Source: Thermoplasmata archaeon
GTDB taxonomy: Archaea > Thermoplasmatota > Thermoplasmata > UBA10834
DNA: 64,000 nucleotides
NCBI GenBank assembly: GCA_020696365.1
Contig: JAEHCM010000002.1
Span: 82,751-146,750 of the forward strand
Direction: 5' to 3'
In this document: positions 25,874 through 34,627 of the stretch, in pieces
Layout of the letters: each line of letters begins with the position of its first letter
Position numbering within the stretch: the first letter of the stretch is position 1
The notes under the pieces: generated by a model
What the model was told of the DNA's origin: nothing
What the model saw: the letters and a program-made list of their open reading frames with translations, nothing else
Databases searched by the model: none
Position numbers and translations under genes: made by a program

Positions 25874-27265
25874 CTACCTGAGCCTTCGCAGGTAACCTCC
25901 TCTTTCTACCAGTGCAGCTATGGCGCGCATGCTCCGCCGGATTGTCGGGTATACTACCAATCCTCGGCTGGTCATGTCACGCATGACCGATGACTGGTCC
26001 TTTGCGAAGACGCTCATCACGATCGGCGGTCCGCCCTCAGAGAAGTGTCTGCCCGCGATTCCTATCAGTCCGTCCGTCACGTTCGGAGGCTGCAGCTCGA
26101 GCGACATCATGATCGCATCGACGCCAGGGTCAGCCTTCAGGATGCCTAGCACCCGATCGTACATCGCATCGGTCACCTCAGCAGTGAGGTCGACGGGATT
26201 CCGGGGCGCCGCGAACTCCGGAACGGCCTTCCGCAGCTCGGAAGCAGTGGACTCGCTGAGTTCTGCCATCCGAAGGCCCATCCCGTTGTCGGAAGACTCG
26301 GCAAGGTCGGATGCGATCACGCCGAACCCACCCGCACTGGCCACGACACAGACCCTGTCATCCTTCACGTGACCTATGACAGAGAGTGCCTTGGAGACAT
26401 CCACGAGTTCCTCCTCGTCATATACGCGCACGACTCCAGCCTGTCGAAGCACACCAGCCACGACTGCGTCGGATGTGGACGCGATAGCGCCTGTGTGTGA
26501 CCTTGCCGCCACCGAACCCGCGCGGGTCCGGCCGGCCTTCAGCAGGACAACCGGCTTCGATAAGGCGACCTCTCTTGCGACCTTCAGGAACAACCTGCCG
26601 TCTGAGAACGACTCAAGGTACATAGCGATGCACTGGGTTTCGGCATCGTCGGCGAAGTGCCGGAGCAGATCCACCTCGTCTATGTCCGCCTTATTGCCCA
26701 GACAAACGCACGCGGACACGCCGATTCCTGCGGCCTCAGCCTTCTCAAGGCACGAAACCGCCACCGCTCCGCTCTGGGACACGACAGCTATCGACCCGCT
26801 CCCGGGCCTTGAGCTGCGGTCCTTCGATATGAAGAACGTATCAAGGCGCGAGGATGGGACCATCAGACCCATGGTGTTCGGGCCGAGGACGCGGGTGCCG
26901 GTACCATGTACAGCGGTCATCAGCGCGTCCTGGAGTTCCTCGCCGCCCTCTCCGCGCTCGCTGAAACCGGATGATGTGACTATAACGAACCGGACTCCTC
27001 TCTGCGCGGCATCCCGGACGATTTCGACGGATGATTTCGCTGGAAGGACGACGACCGCTAGGTCGACCTCGCCGGGTATGTCGTTGAGCGATTCGTAGCA
27101 TTTCCGACCAAGTATCTCGCGTTCTCGGGGATTGACTGGATGGACGACGAAGTCGCCGGAGAGGAGATTCTTCAGAGCGATGTGGCCCATCTTCCCAGGG
27201 TCGGCGGATGCGCCGACGAGGGCCACGGCGGACGGCTTGAACAGGAGCGTCAGGTCTTCATCCAT
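25874..27265 (-). CDS. acdA: NDP-forming acyl-CoA synthetase alpha subunit
   Basis: The 463-residue protein has the CoA-binding domain first (VALVGAS near 15-20, then SSGF), followed by two CoA-ligase domains. The phosphorylated His257 is in ARSHTGA. It converts acyl-CoA and NDP to acid and NTP by substrate-level phosphorylation, typical of peptide-fermenting archaea. The ATP-grasp beta subunit is not fused and not in this window, so it must be encoded elsewhere. A TATA element at 27289-27299 lies 24-34 bases before the start, giving a leaderless mRNA, divergent from the CBS-hdr cluster. Confidence 0.92.
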   Translation of the reverse strand: MDEDLTLLFKPSAVALVGASADPGKMGHIALKNLLSGDFVVHPVNPREREILGRKCYESLNDIPGEVDLAVVVLPAKSSVEIVRDAAQRGVRFVIVTSSGFSERGEGGEELQDALMTAVHGTGTRVLGPNTMGLMVPSSRLDTFFISKDRSSRPGSGSIAVVSQSGAVAVSCLEKAEAAGIGVSACVCLGNKADIDEVDLLRHFADDAETQCIAMYLESFSDGRLFLKVAREVALSKPVVLLKAGRTRAGSVAARSHTGAIASTSDAVVAGVLRQAGVVRVYDEEELVDVSKALSVIGHVKDDRVCVVASAGGFGVIASDLAESSDNGMGLRMAELSESTASELRKAVPEFAAPRNPVDLTAEVTDAMYDRVLGILKADPGVDAIMMSLELQPPNVTDGLIGIAGRHFSEGGPPIVMSVFAKDQSSVMRDMTSRGLVVYPTIRRSMRAIAALVERGGYLRRLR

Positions 27266-27288
27266 CTAAGGAGTCATTGGCTTAGGGC

Positions 27289-27299
27289 GGTATTTTACT
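27289..27299 (-). promoter_or_regulatory. TATA box of the acyl-CoA synthetase gene
   Basis: AGTAAAATACC on the minus strand lies 24-34 bases before the ATG at 27265. Confidence 0.6.
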
Positions 27300-27357
27300 A
27301 TTCTTGTCTCATACCCTATCCTTCTGGCCCGAAGGCAACGTATCGATGCCGGGAATG

Positions 27358-27367
27358 TTCTTATATC
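27358..27367 (+). promoter_or_regulatory. TATA box of the CBS-CBS-hdr operon
   Basis: TTCTTATATC lies about 50-59 bases before the first CBS gene. GGGGGGAT next to the start is its ribosome site. Confidence 0.6.
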
Positions 27368-27416
27368 GTGTTACTCATTCACACAGTTACTCCTATCGGG
27401 GCTTGGGGGGATACAC

Positions 27417-27836
27417 ATGGAGCTAAGGGAGATCATTAGTGGCTCGCAGCCAGTGAAGATCCCGCCAGATGCAACGGTTGCAGATGCACTGGTCACAATG
27501 GCGGAGAACAAGACCGACTATGTGATCGTGGACAGGCAGGGAATTGACGACGCGTATGGCATGATCACCCGTTGGGACATAGTGGTCGGACCCATCGCGG
27601 AAGGGGAGGACCTCTCCGAGCTCCCAGCGCTGTCTTGTGCGCGGAAGCCAGTTGTCAGTATGAACAACCTTGACCTCGAAGCGCGCTGGGTAGCGAAGAA
27701 GATGGCCAACGAGAACGTATCGAGGATAATGGTCTTCGCCCAAGAGGAGTTCCTAGGGTCGGTCTCCGATGTCGACGTGCTCAGAGCGATCGCATCCAGG
27801 GCTTCGAAGGGCCCCGAGAAGGAGGCGACGGAATGA
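27417..27836 (+). CDS. CBS-pair sensor protein, first of tandem pair
   Basis: The 139-residue protein has two CBS motifs: N-terminal ATVADALVTMAENKTDYVIV (about 21-40) and C-terminal RWVAKKMANENVSRIMVF (about 83-100). It shares a distinctive GIDDAYGMITRWDIV block with the next gene, where it reads KSDAYGVLTKRDVI. CBS pairs bind AMP, ATP, NAD or S-adenosyl compounds. The gene leads the transcript carrying hdrA and the MvhD-HdrC-HdrB fusion and overlaps the second CBS gene by four bases, so a sensing role for the complex is plausible. Confidence 0.9.
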   Translation: MELREIISGSQPVKIPPDATVADALVTMAENKTDYVIVDRQGIDDAYGMITRWDIVVGPIAEGEDLSELPALSCARKPVVSMNNLDLEARWVAKKMANENVSRIMVFAQEEFLGSVSDVDVLRAIASRASKGPEKEATE

Positions 27837-28279
27837 CCATCGGCAGACTGACTCTCCGGGACGTCGTGAAGACCTTTGAGCTGCCAACGATAGGTTCCGA
27901 CGCATCCATACTGGAAGCCATCAGGGTCATGCTGGACTCCAACTGCTACACGCTTCTCGTCCCCCGGAAAGGCAAGAGCGACGCATACGGCGTCCTCACG
28001 AAGAGGGACGTCATCGCCAAGGTGATTGCGGAAGGGAAGGATCCGGCCAAAACGAAGGTAGGGCAATGCATGTCGAAGCCCCTCGTTCTACTGACTAACC
28101 TTTCGCTCGACCTGAGATGGGTCGCGAGTGCCATGGCGAATTCCCGGGTAGCAACGATTGCCGTGTTCGAAAAAGGGGATTTCTACGGGTATGTCACAGA
28201 GTCATGCGTCATGGATGGGCTGTATCACGCCATGAGACGTGCCAAGCTCGAAGAGGGCGTGGAGTTCGTATCGTGCTAG
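27833..28279 (+). CDS. CBS-pair sensor protein, second of tandem pair
   Basis: The 148-residue paralogue of the preceding gene starts in an ATGA overlap, so translation is coupled. It has the same two CBS motifs and ends in a Cys (EFVSC). The tandem arrangement suggests a heterodimer that could form one four-CBS ring. It is followed after 33 bases by hdrA. No catalytic domain is attached. Confidence 0.9.
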   Translation: MTIGRLTLRDVVKTFELPTIGSDASILEAIRVMLDSNCYTLLVPRKGKSDAYGVLTKRDVIAKVIAEGKDPAKTKVGQCMSKPLVLLTNLSLDLRWVASAMANSRVATIAVFEKGDFYGYVTESCVMDGLYHAMRRAKLEEGVEFVSC

Positions 28280-28312
28280 ACCGGCATCGATAGGGACGGA
28301 GGTGGTTGTTAC

Positions 28313-30094
28313 ATGGAGGAATCACCTCATGACGTCGACACCAAGAAGAAGCAAGTGGCAGTCTATCTCTGCGGATGCAAGGGGGCGATCTCCGACCACG
28401 TCGACCTTGAATCAATCGCAAAGGAACTCAAGGGCGACCCGGACATCTTGACGGTCTCGATTCATGAAGCGCTCTGCTCCAGAGAGGGGCAGAAGTTCCT
28501 GAAGGAAGAATACTCGGCGAAGGGTCTCAAGAGGGTCGCCGTTGCAGCCTGCTCCCCCAACATACAGGGCCTCATCATCAATCGCTCCCTGGAGGAGCAG
28601 GGGCTGAATCGATACCTCTTCGAACAGGTCAACATCAGAGAGCAGTGTGCGTGGTCGCACAGAGACAAGTCAGAAGCGACCGAGAAGGCGAAGCGGCTCA
28701 CGAAGGGAGCCATCGCGAGAGCAAAGGAGCTGGTGCCACTCGAGGACATCGTGGTACCCATCCTGCCGTCCACCCTCATTATCGGCGGCGGAGTGACAGG
28801 CATGCAGGCAGCGCTGGACATCGCCAGCCAAGGCTTCAAGGTACATCTCGTCGAGCGGTCCGACGAGCTCGGGGGAAGGGCGTACAAGCTGAGCATGACT
28901 TTCCCGACGCACAACTGCGGAATCTGCTGCATGCAATACTGCAAAGAATGCGTATTCACCCCCAAGATAGAGGATGTCCACCAGAACGAGAACATAGAAG
29001 TCATGCTTCAGTCGGAGATCGTGGACATCACGGGTGGTTTCGGGAACAGGCATGTCAAGGTGAACACCCCCGACGGAGAGAATGAATTCGATACAGGCAC
29101 GATCATAGTCGCGACCGGGTCGAAGACCTTCGACCCCTCGAAGATATCCGAACTGCGATACGAGAACCCGGATGTCATCACGGCGGTTGAGCTCGAGCAG
29201 CTCATCGTGGAGCAGCGGGAGAAGAGGGGTGGGCTGAGAAGACCATCCGACGGAAAGGTCCCGAAGACAATCAACTTCATCCAGTGCGTGGGGTCGAGGG
29301 ACAAGGTGAAGGGGAACCTCCACTGCTCCCTCGTCTGCTGCACGTACGCCATCGGTCAGGCGAGGGAGATCAAGAAGATCCTGCCTGACGTTGAAGTGTA
29401 CATCCACTACATTGACCTCAGAGGACCCTACCGCGGCTTCGAGGAGTTCTACGACCAGGCGAAGGAGGAAGGGATACAGTTCGTCCGTGGCAGAGTCTCC
29501 GAAGTCGTGGAGGACCGCGGGAAACTCTTCGTGAGGGCGCTCGATACGGATTCCGGCACGCTGCTCAGCATCCCGTCCGACATCGTGGTACTCGCGGTCG
29601 GTCAGGAACCCGCAGACGGGAGCGACGCAATATCGAAGATGCTTCACATACAAACGGACATCGACCGGTTCATGAAGGACATCAACCCGATGTTCCCGTC
29701 TGAGTTCCGGAGAGGTGTCTACGTCGCAGGGACTGCACAGGGCCCCAAGGGTATCAGGTACTCCATCGAGGACGCGAAGGCGGCTGCGGCGAGCGCCATC
29801 GAGTTGATGAAGAAGGGGAAGACGCCGTTCCCGAGGATAGTCGCCTTCGTCGACGAGGAAAGGTGCCGCGGATGTGGCAGGTGCGAGGAGGTCTGCGAGT
29901 ATGGGGCCATCAAGCTCGAGGAGGACCCTGAGAAGATGGTCAAGATATCGCGGGTCGATGAGATAGTGTGCGAGGGCTGCGGAGCGTGTGCGACCGCATG
30001 CTGCAACAAGGCCATCACGATAAACAACTTCAAACGTGAACAGGTCGAAGCGCAGATCAGAGCTATACTCGAGGAGGTGGACGCCGATGGCTGA
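28313..30094 (+). CDS. hdrA: HdrA-like FAD iron-sulfur electron-bifurcating subunit
   Basis: The 593-residue protein has HdrA architecture: an N-terminal Cys region (CGCKG at 20-24, CS at 80-81), an FAD fold with GGGVTGMQAA (158-167), the inserted Cys cluster NCGICCMQYCKEC (201-213), and two C-terminal [4Fe-4S] motifs at 518-528 and 553-564. HdrA is the flavin bifurcation centre that links a low-potential ferredoxin with a thiol or disulfide couple. A Shine-Dalgarno GGAGGTG precedes the ATG by eight bases. Its stop overlaps the start of the fusion partner by eight bases. Confidence 0.95.
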   Translation: MEESPHDVDTKKKQVAVYLCGCKGAISDHVDLESIAKELKGDPDILTVSIHEALCSREGQKFLKEEYSAKGLKRVAVAACSPNIQGLIINRSLEEQGLNRYLFEQVNIREQCAWSHRDKSEATEKAKRLTKGAIARAKELVPLEDIVVPILPSTLIIGGGVTGMQAALDIASQGFKVHLVERSDELGGRAYKLSMTFPTHNCGICCMQYCKECVFTPKIEDVHQNENIEVMLQSEIVDITGGFGNRHVKVNTPDGENEFDTGTIIVATGSKTFDPSKISELRYENPDVITAVELEQLIVEQREKRGGLRRPSDGKVPKTINFIQCVGSRDKVKGNLHCSLVCCTYAIGQAREIKKILPDVEVYIHYIDLRGPYRGFEEFYDQAKEEGIQFVRGRVSEVVEDRGKLFVRALDTDSGTLLSIPSDIVVLAVGQEPADGSDAISKMLHIQTDIDRFMKDINPMFPSEFRRGVYVAGTAQGPKGIRYSIEDAKAAAASAIELMKKGKTPFPRIVAFVDEERCRGCGRCEEVCEYGAIKLEEDPEKMVKISRVDEIVCEGCGACATACCNKAITINNFKREQVEAQIRAILEEVDADG

Positions 30095-31748
30095 GGGGAA
30101 GGGCGTTGACTTCGAGCCGGAGATCATCGCATTCACCTGCACTTGGTGCGGTTACCCCTCCGCCAACCTCGCAGGGGTCAACAAGATCGAGTATCCCCCA
30201 AACGTGAAGATAATCCGCGTGATGTGCAGCGGGAGCGTGGAGCCTGGCGTCATCATGGATGCCTTCGAGCACGGAGCCCACGGCGTGATAGTCATCGGAT
30301 GCCTCATGGACAATTGCCACTACGTTTCCGGGAACGAGAAGGCGCAGGAGAGGATAGACGCGCTCAAGGAGCTCTTCGACATAATCGGGCTCGACTCAAG
30401 GAGGCTCAGGACCGAGTGGATAAACGCGTCGGAACGAACCAAGTTCGCGAAGGCGGTCAACGAGTTCGTGGAGGAGGTCAGGGCGCTAGGGCCGATTCCG
30501 ATGAAGAAGAAGGCGAAGCTCAAGCCGAGGACACAAGATGAGACGAAGCAGGAGGTCAAGCAGATGATCGAGGACACCGGTGCGTTCGACTGCGTCGAAT
30601 GCGGCAAGTGCACGACCGTCTGCCCGATAGCGTCGTTCGACCCCAACTTCGCCCCGAGGACGATAGTCCTGCGAGCCATGGAGGGGATGGTGGAGGATAT
30701 TGCGACGGACAGGGACATATGGACCTGCATAACATGCGAGCAGTGCGACGTGATGTGTCCGTACAAGGTGGACTACTCCGGGTTCATACGGGGTATGAGG
30801 GAGGAGGCGGTAAGGCACGGCTCCGCCCCGCTATGCTCTCAGGGAGGTGTCATACACTCGACCCAGAGGATCATGGCGAACACGGACCTGAAACAGAAGC
30901 GGCTCGATTGGGTGAAAGAAGACATGAAGATCACGGACAAGGGGGATGTGTTCTATTTCGTCGGCTGTCTACCACACTACGACGCCATATTCAAGGACAT
31001 GGAAGAGCTGAGGCTCCAGGACATCGCCGAGAGCGCCGTGAGGATAATGAACAAAGCGGGAGTCGTTCCCGTCGTCAGCAACGAGGAGAAATGCTGCGGC
31101 CACGACCTCATGTGGACCGGGAACGAGTCCGACTTCGAGAAACTCATGGACTACAACGTCAAGCTTATCAAGGAATCCGGGGCGAAGACGGTGGTTTTCA
31201 CTTGCCCCGAATGCTATCGGACTTTCAACAGGGACTATCGGGACCTTGTGGACGATCTCGGTTTCGAGATGGTGCACATCGCGGACTACGTCAAGGATCT
31301 GATCGACTCGGGGAAGCTGAAAGCAGAGGATTTCGCGTCCGCCCAGTACAAGTTCACATACCACGATTCGTGCAGGCTCGGGAGGCACTCGGGCATATAC
31401 GATAGCCCGAGGGCCCTCGCCGACGCGTTCTCCGGAGGGAACTACCTGGAGATGGAGAGGACGAGGGACAAGGCGGTCTGCTGTGGAGTGAGCGCGTGGA
31501 CGAACTGCAACGCCCAGACGAAGAGGATGCAGATAGACAGGCTGATGGAGGCGAAGAAGGCAGGAGCGGACCGACTGCTGATGTTCTGCCCGAAGTGTCA
31601 GGTACACTTCAAGTGCGCCCTCCAGGACGAGATACCTGTCGACCGGTCGGAGGTTGACATCGGGATCGAGGACTTCACCGTGGCGATGGCCCGACTCCTA
31701 GCGCTCATGGATGACCCGAAAGAGGAGCCTACGGGCGACTCAGAATAG
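30087..31748 (+). CDS. MvhD-HdrC-HdrB fusion protein
   Basis: This 553-residue chain joins three subunits. Residues 1-145 are MvhD/FrhD-like, with Cys18, 21, 47, 72 and 77 for a [2Fe-2S]. Residues 155-245 are HdrC-like, with two [4Fe-4S] motifs at 169-179 and 214-224. Residues 285-510 are HdrB/HdrD-like, with two CCG domains (Cys293/336/337/373/376 and 429/465/466/501/504) for the two non-cubane [4Fe-4S] clusters. The ATG at 30087 overlaps hdrA, with GGAGGTGG upstream. Together with HdrA it makes a complete heterodisulfide-reductase-like unit with a docking subunit, but no hydrogenase or formate dehydrogenase is in view. Confidence 0.93.
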   Translation: MAEGKGVDFEPEIIAFTCTWCGYPSANLAGVNKIEYPPNVKIIRVMCSGSVEPGVIMDAFEHGAHGVIVIGCLMDNCHYVSGNEKAQERIDALKELFDIIGLDSRRLRTEWINASERTKFAKAVNEFVEEVRALGPIPMKKKAKLKPRTQDETKQEVKQMIEDTGAFDCVECGKCTTVCPIASFDPNFAPRTIVLRAMEGMVEDIATDRDIWTCITCEQCDVMCPYKVDYSGFIRGMREEAVRHGSAPLCSQGGVIHSTQRIMANTDLKQKRLDWVKEDMKITDKGDVFYFVGCLPHYDAIFKDMEELRLQDIAESAVRIMNKAGVVPVVSNEEKCCGHDLMWTGNESDFEKLMDYNVKLIKESGAKTVVFTCPECYRTFNRDYRDLVDDLGFEMVHIADYVKDLIDSGKLKAEDFASAQYKFTYHDSCRLGRHSGIYDSPRALADAFSGGNYLEMERTRDKAVCCGVSAWTNCNAQTKRMQIDRLMEAKKAGADRLLMFCPKCQVHFKCALQDEIPVDRSEVDIGIEDFTVAMARLLALMDDPKEEPTGDSE

Positions 31749-31834
31749 TTGGCCCGAGCTATATGCGCTCGAATCAGTCAAGGACTTTCAAGGTTCACTC
31801 GTCCTGTGGCTAATCCTAGGCATAGGCATCTCGA

Positions 31835-31852
31835 CGCGTTCATTCTAACGCG
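31835..31852. terminator. Inverted repeat between convergent genes
   Basis: CGCGTT and AACGCG form a six-base stem with a six-base loop between the ends of the hdr operon and the amidohydrolase gene. A short T-rich loop is the only T signal. Confidence 0.3.
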
Positions 31853-31858
31853 CCATCA

Positions 31859-33424
31859 TCACCGGCTTCGCGTGGAGCGGTCGAAGACCACCTCTCCGCC
31901 GACGATGGTTTTCAGAATGGACAGCGAAACGAGCGCACCCGGGTCACGGAAGGGGTCATCTGACAGGACGATAAAATCTGCGACCTTGCCTGTCGATATC
32001 GTGCCTTTGCAATCCTCCTCAAAAGAGGCATACGCCGCGTTCCGTGTGTAACTCAGGAACGCCTCCTCCACGGTGAGCCGTTGCGCCGGGTACGATGCGT
32101 TCACCGCGGAACGTATGCCGTAGATCGGAGAGAAGGGCATGCAGTCCGATCCGAACACGAGACTGACCTTGGCCGCGAGGACCTCCTTGAACGGGTTGTT
32201 CCTGCTCGCCCTCTCGTGCCCTAGCCTCTCGACATACATGCCGTCAATCCCGCTCCACTCGCCGACGAAGTTGGGTTGCATGGAGGCGATCATCTTGCGA
32301 CGTCTCATCCTCTTGATGTGATCTGGCCGCGGAAGCTCGAGATGCTCTATACGATGCCTGTGGTCGTTTCTCCCACTAACATCCAGCGCACGCTCGATCG
32401 AAGAGATGGCGATCTCTATACCTTCATCGCCGATCGCGTGTATGGCGAGTTGGATCCCAGCCTCATCCGCCTTCCCCACCATCTCGTTGAGCTCCTCCAC
32501 GGGATGCACGAACATGCCAGAGTTCCCAGGGTCGTCGGCGAACGGTTCTGACAGTGCGGCACTCCTGGCTCCGAGGGCGCCGTCGCAGAATATCTTCATG
32601 CCGCCGTGCTTGAGCCGCTCGGACCCGAACCCCGTGGAGACTCCCAGCCTCAGAAGCGATTGGAGCTCAGAATATGGCGTGTTGAACCACACCCTCACCC
32701 CGAGCTTTCCATCCCTTTCCGCCCGCCGCAGGACGGGAAAATCGTCAACGCTACCGTTGTCTTGGACCGATGTGACGCCGAGGGAGTGCGCTTTCCGGAT
32801 TGCCAACTGGAGGCCTTTCATCTTCCTCTCGGGCGTGGGGGCGGTCGCTGCCCGTACCACCCACACTCCCTCCTCCTTCATGATTCCCGTTAGGTTCCCC
32901 GAAGAATCCGTCTCGGCACCGGGAGTCGTCCTGTCAATTCCGATACGCTTGATGGCATTCGAGTTGACCGAGGACAGATGACCGCATATCCTGTGAGCTA
33001 CCGCCGGATGGTCGGGACAGCACTTGTCCAAGTCTGCACGCGATACGAACCTGCCGACGTCCCATCTGCTCTCACTCCAATTCGCGGCAATGATCCACTC
33101 GCCTTTCCGCGTTTTCAGTGCTGCCGTCCTCATAAGATCCATGGCCTGGTCGAGAGACCCCGTCGCAGAAAGGTCGACGCTCAGGGAATCCACCCCCATC
33201 TGTAGGAAGTGAGTGTGGCAGTCTATGAATCCTGGAACCACCAGCTTGCCTCCGAGGTCGACTTTGTCACACCCCCTCGGCGCGGACCTACGTGTCTCAA
33301 CATCAGTGCCTATCGAGATTATCTTACCGTCAGCGACCGCGATCGCGCGGGCAGTCTTCTTCTCGGTTGAGAAGGTCAGAACCTTGCCGTTGTAGAACAC
33401 AGTATCTGCGCATCTTGCGTCCAT
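31859..33424 (-). CDS. Amidohydrolase family 3 (YtcJ-like) metal-dependent hydrolase
   Basis: The protein of about 521 residues has a composite domain N-terminus (VFYNGKVLTF, IAVADGKIISIG), the metal-binding VPGFIDCHTHFLQMG, a mid-protein Lys/His region, LAIHAIGDEGIEIAI, and a C-terminal VFGSDCMPFSPI...GKVADFIVLSDDPF. The family hydrolyses amides such as N-formylmethionine esters, but the substrate here is unknown. ATG 33424 lies about 30 bases after a minus-strand TATA (CATAATATCG at 33453-33462). GTG 33433 is an alternative three codons upstream. Confidence 0.9.
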   Translation of the reverse strand: MDARCADTVFYNGKVLTFSTEKKTARAIAVADGKIISIGTDVETRRSAPRGCDKVDLGGKLVVPGFIDCHTHFLQMGVDSLSVDLSATGSLDQAMDLMRTAALKTRKGEWIIAANWSESRWDVGRFVSRADLDKCCPDHPAVAHRICGHLSSVNSNAIKRIGIDRTTPGAETDSSGNLTGIMKEEGVWVVRAATAPTPERKMKGLQLAIRKAHSLGVTSVQDNGSVDDFPVLRRAERDGKLGVRVWFNTPYSELQSLLRLGVSTGFGSERLKHGGMKIFCDGALGARSAALSEPFADDPGNSGMFVHPVEELNEMVGKADEAGIQLAIHAIGDEGIEIAISSIERALDVSGRNDHRHRIEHLELPRPDHIKRMRRRKMIASMQPNFVGEWSGIDGMYVERLGHERASRNNPFKEVLAAKVSLVFGSDCMPFSPIYGIRSAVNASYPAQRLTVEEAFLSYTRNAAYASFEEDCKGTISTGKVADFIVLSDDPFRDPGALVSLSILKTIVGGEVVFDRSTRSR

Positions 33425-33507
33425 TCTGCTCACTCTGGAAGTCGTGATGCGCGTACTACGATATTATGGTTGAGAAATCGCTGTTCTATGGACCACCGGT
33501 GCGGCGA

Positions 33508-34056
33508 TCACTGAGCGAGCATTTCCACCACGAGCTGCCCGAAGGCCTGCTCGACGTTGTATCCCGTTCTTGCGGAGGTCAACATCGCGGCCCCATCGTG
33601 TTTCTTCGAGAACATCTCAAGCTCTTCCACCGTTACCCGGGCCTCGTCCTTGAGATCGCACTTGTTTCCAAGGAAAACTATCGGCACCCTTCCCGTCGTT
33701 GCGGTCATCGCCTTGATCCAATATCGAAGCTCTGTCAGACTCTCCTTGCTCGTCACGTCGCACACCGCGATCGCGCCTTGAGCGCCATAGAAATATGCTT
33801 CGCGGAGTACCTCGCGGAAGCTCGGCTGCCCCATGATGTCCCAGATGAGAAGGGTGACGTCCTCCTCGGAGCCAGACTTCGGGTTCTTCACCCGGATGTC
33901 CTTCTTAGTGACCTTGGTTCCGATGGTGGCGATGTACTTGTCATCGAAGACATCCAACACGTATCTTCTGATGAGGCTCGTCTTCCCGACACCCACATCA
34001 CCGATGAGACATATCTTCAACTTACGTGAATCATCAAGAGGGGGCAAGTTGCTCAA
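33508..34056 (-). CDS. Ras/Rab-like small GTPase
   Basis: The 182-residue protein has all five G motifs of the Ras superfamily: G1 GDVGVGKT (19-26), G2 Thr44 in YIATIGT, G3 WDIMGQ (72-77), G4 NKCD (131-134) and G5 TSARTG (160-165). The overall length and the TIGTKVTKKDI switch I resemble eukaryotic Rab/Ras rather than bacterial MglA. There is no C-terminal Cys for lipid attachment. The role in archaea is not established, and signalling or membrane regulation is possible. The gene is a single minus-strand unit. Confidence 0.92.
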   Translation of the reverse strand: MSNLPPLDDSRKLKICLIGDVGVGKTSLIRRYVLDVFDDKYIATIGTKVTKKDIRVKNPKSGSEEDVTLLIWDIMGQPSFREVLREAYFYGAQGAIAVCDVTSKESLTELRYWIKAMTATTGRVPIVFLGNKCDLKDEARVTVEELEMFSKKHDGAAMLTSARTGYNVEQAFGQLVVEMLAQ

Positions 34057-34369
34057 CTTCCTGTTCGCTCTGTCGCCTATGTATGTATTGTGAATCTAAA
34101 TAAGGTTTCCACACGATTCCAAGGGTCGAAACCATACGAACTTGCACGCAATCGACTATGTTTCGCGGCTGCTCTCGTGAATATCAATCTCCGAAAACGA
34201 ATGAAAAGACACTTATTATACAAACGCATTAACATAATTGAGGATGCATCAAAAAGTTGACACTTCACTTGCTTACGGAACGCCGTAGGCGGGATGATGC
34301 TCCGAAAAAAACCTTGCGCCGTAACAAGCCGGAAAACGCGTGAAGAAACGCAACAGGAGGAAAAACCAA
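34057..34369. other. Divergent promoter region
   Basis: No gene is seen. A minus-strand TATA candidate (TTATTTAG, 34096-34103) lies about 40 bases before the GTPase start. A plus-strand AT-rich element (CTTATTATAC, 34211-34220) could drive the lysine-rich protein with a leader of about 120 bases. Confidence 0.45.
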
Positions 34370-34627
34370 ATGTCTTGCGGAAAGTGTGGCAAGAAGACCA
34401 AGAAGAAGGCTACAAAGAAGAAGCCTGCCAAGAAGAAGGCGGCGGCAAAGAAGAAGCCCGTCAAGAGGAAGGCAGCTACAAAGAAGAAGCCGGTCAAGAG
34501 GAAGGCAGCGACGAAGAAGAAGCCTGCCAAGAAGAAGGCAGCGACGAAGAAGAAGCCTGCCAAGAAGAAGGCAGCGACGAAGAAGAAGCCTGCCAAGAAG
34601 AAAGCCACTAAAAAGAAGAAGAAGTAG
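34370..34627 (+). CDS. Lysine/alanine-rich tandem-repeat protein with Cys knuckle
   Basis: The 85-residue protein begins MSCGKCGKK and then consists of six 11-residue units of the form T-K-K-K-P-(A/V)-K-(K/R)-K-A-A, ending in five Lys. The composition resembles the C-terminal tail of histone H1 and bacterial Hc1-type proteins, so binding to DNA or RNA is likely. The CGKC knuckle might bind zinc. AGGAGG nine bases before the ATG fixes the start, excluding the ATG at 34340. A similar Lys/Ala tail ends the zinc-ribbon protein at 44777. Confidence 0.8.
   Translation: MSCGKCGKKTKKKATKKKPAKKKAAAKKKPVKRKAATKKKPVKRKAATKKKPAKKKAATKKKPAKKKAATKKKPAKKKATKKKKK
34412..34609 (+). repeat. Six tandem 33-base repeats
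   Basis: Six 33-base units encode the KKKPAKKKAA-type repeats. Units four to six are almost identical at the DNA level, which points to recent unit duplication. The repeat makes long open frames in other phases that are not genes. Confidence 0.85.

Noticed and set aside
28670..30142. 490-codon minus-strand frame opposite hdrA
   Set aside because: It is a shadow of hdrA, whose Fe-S and FAD motifs are all intact on the plus strand.
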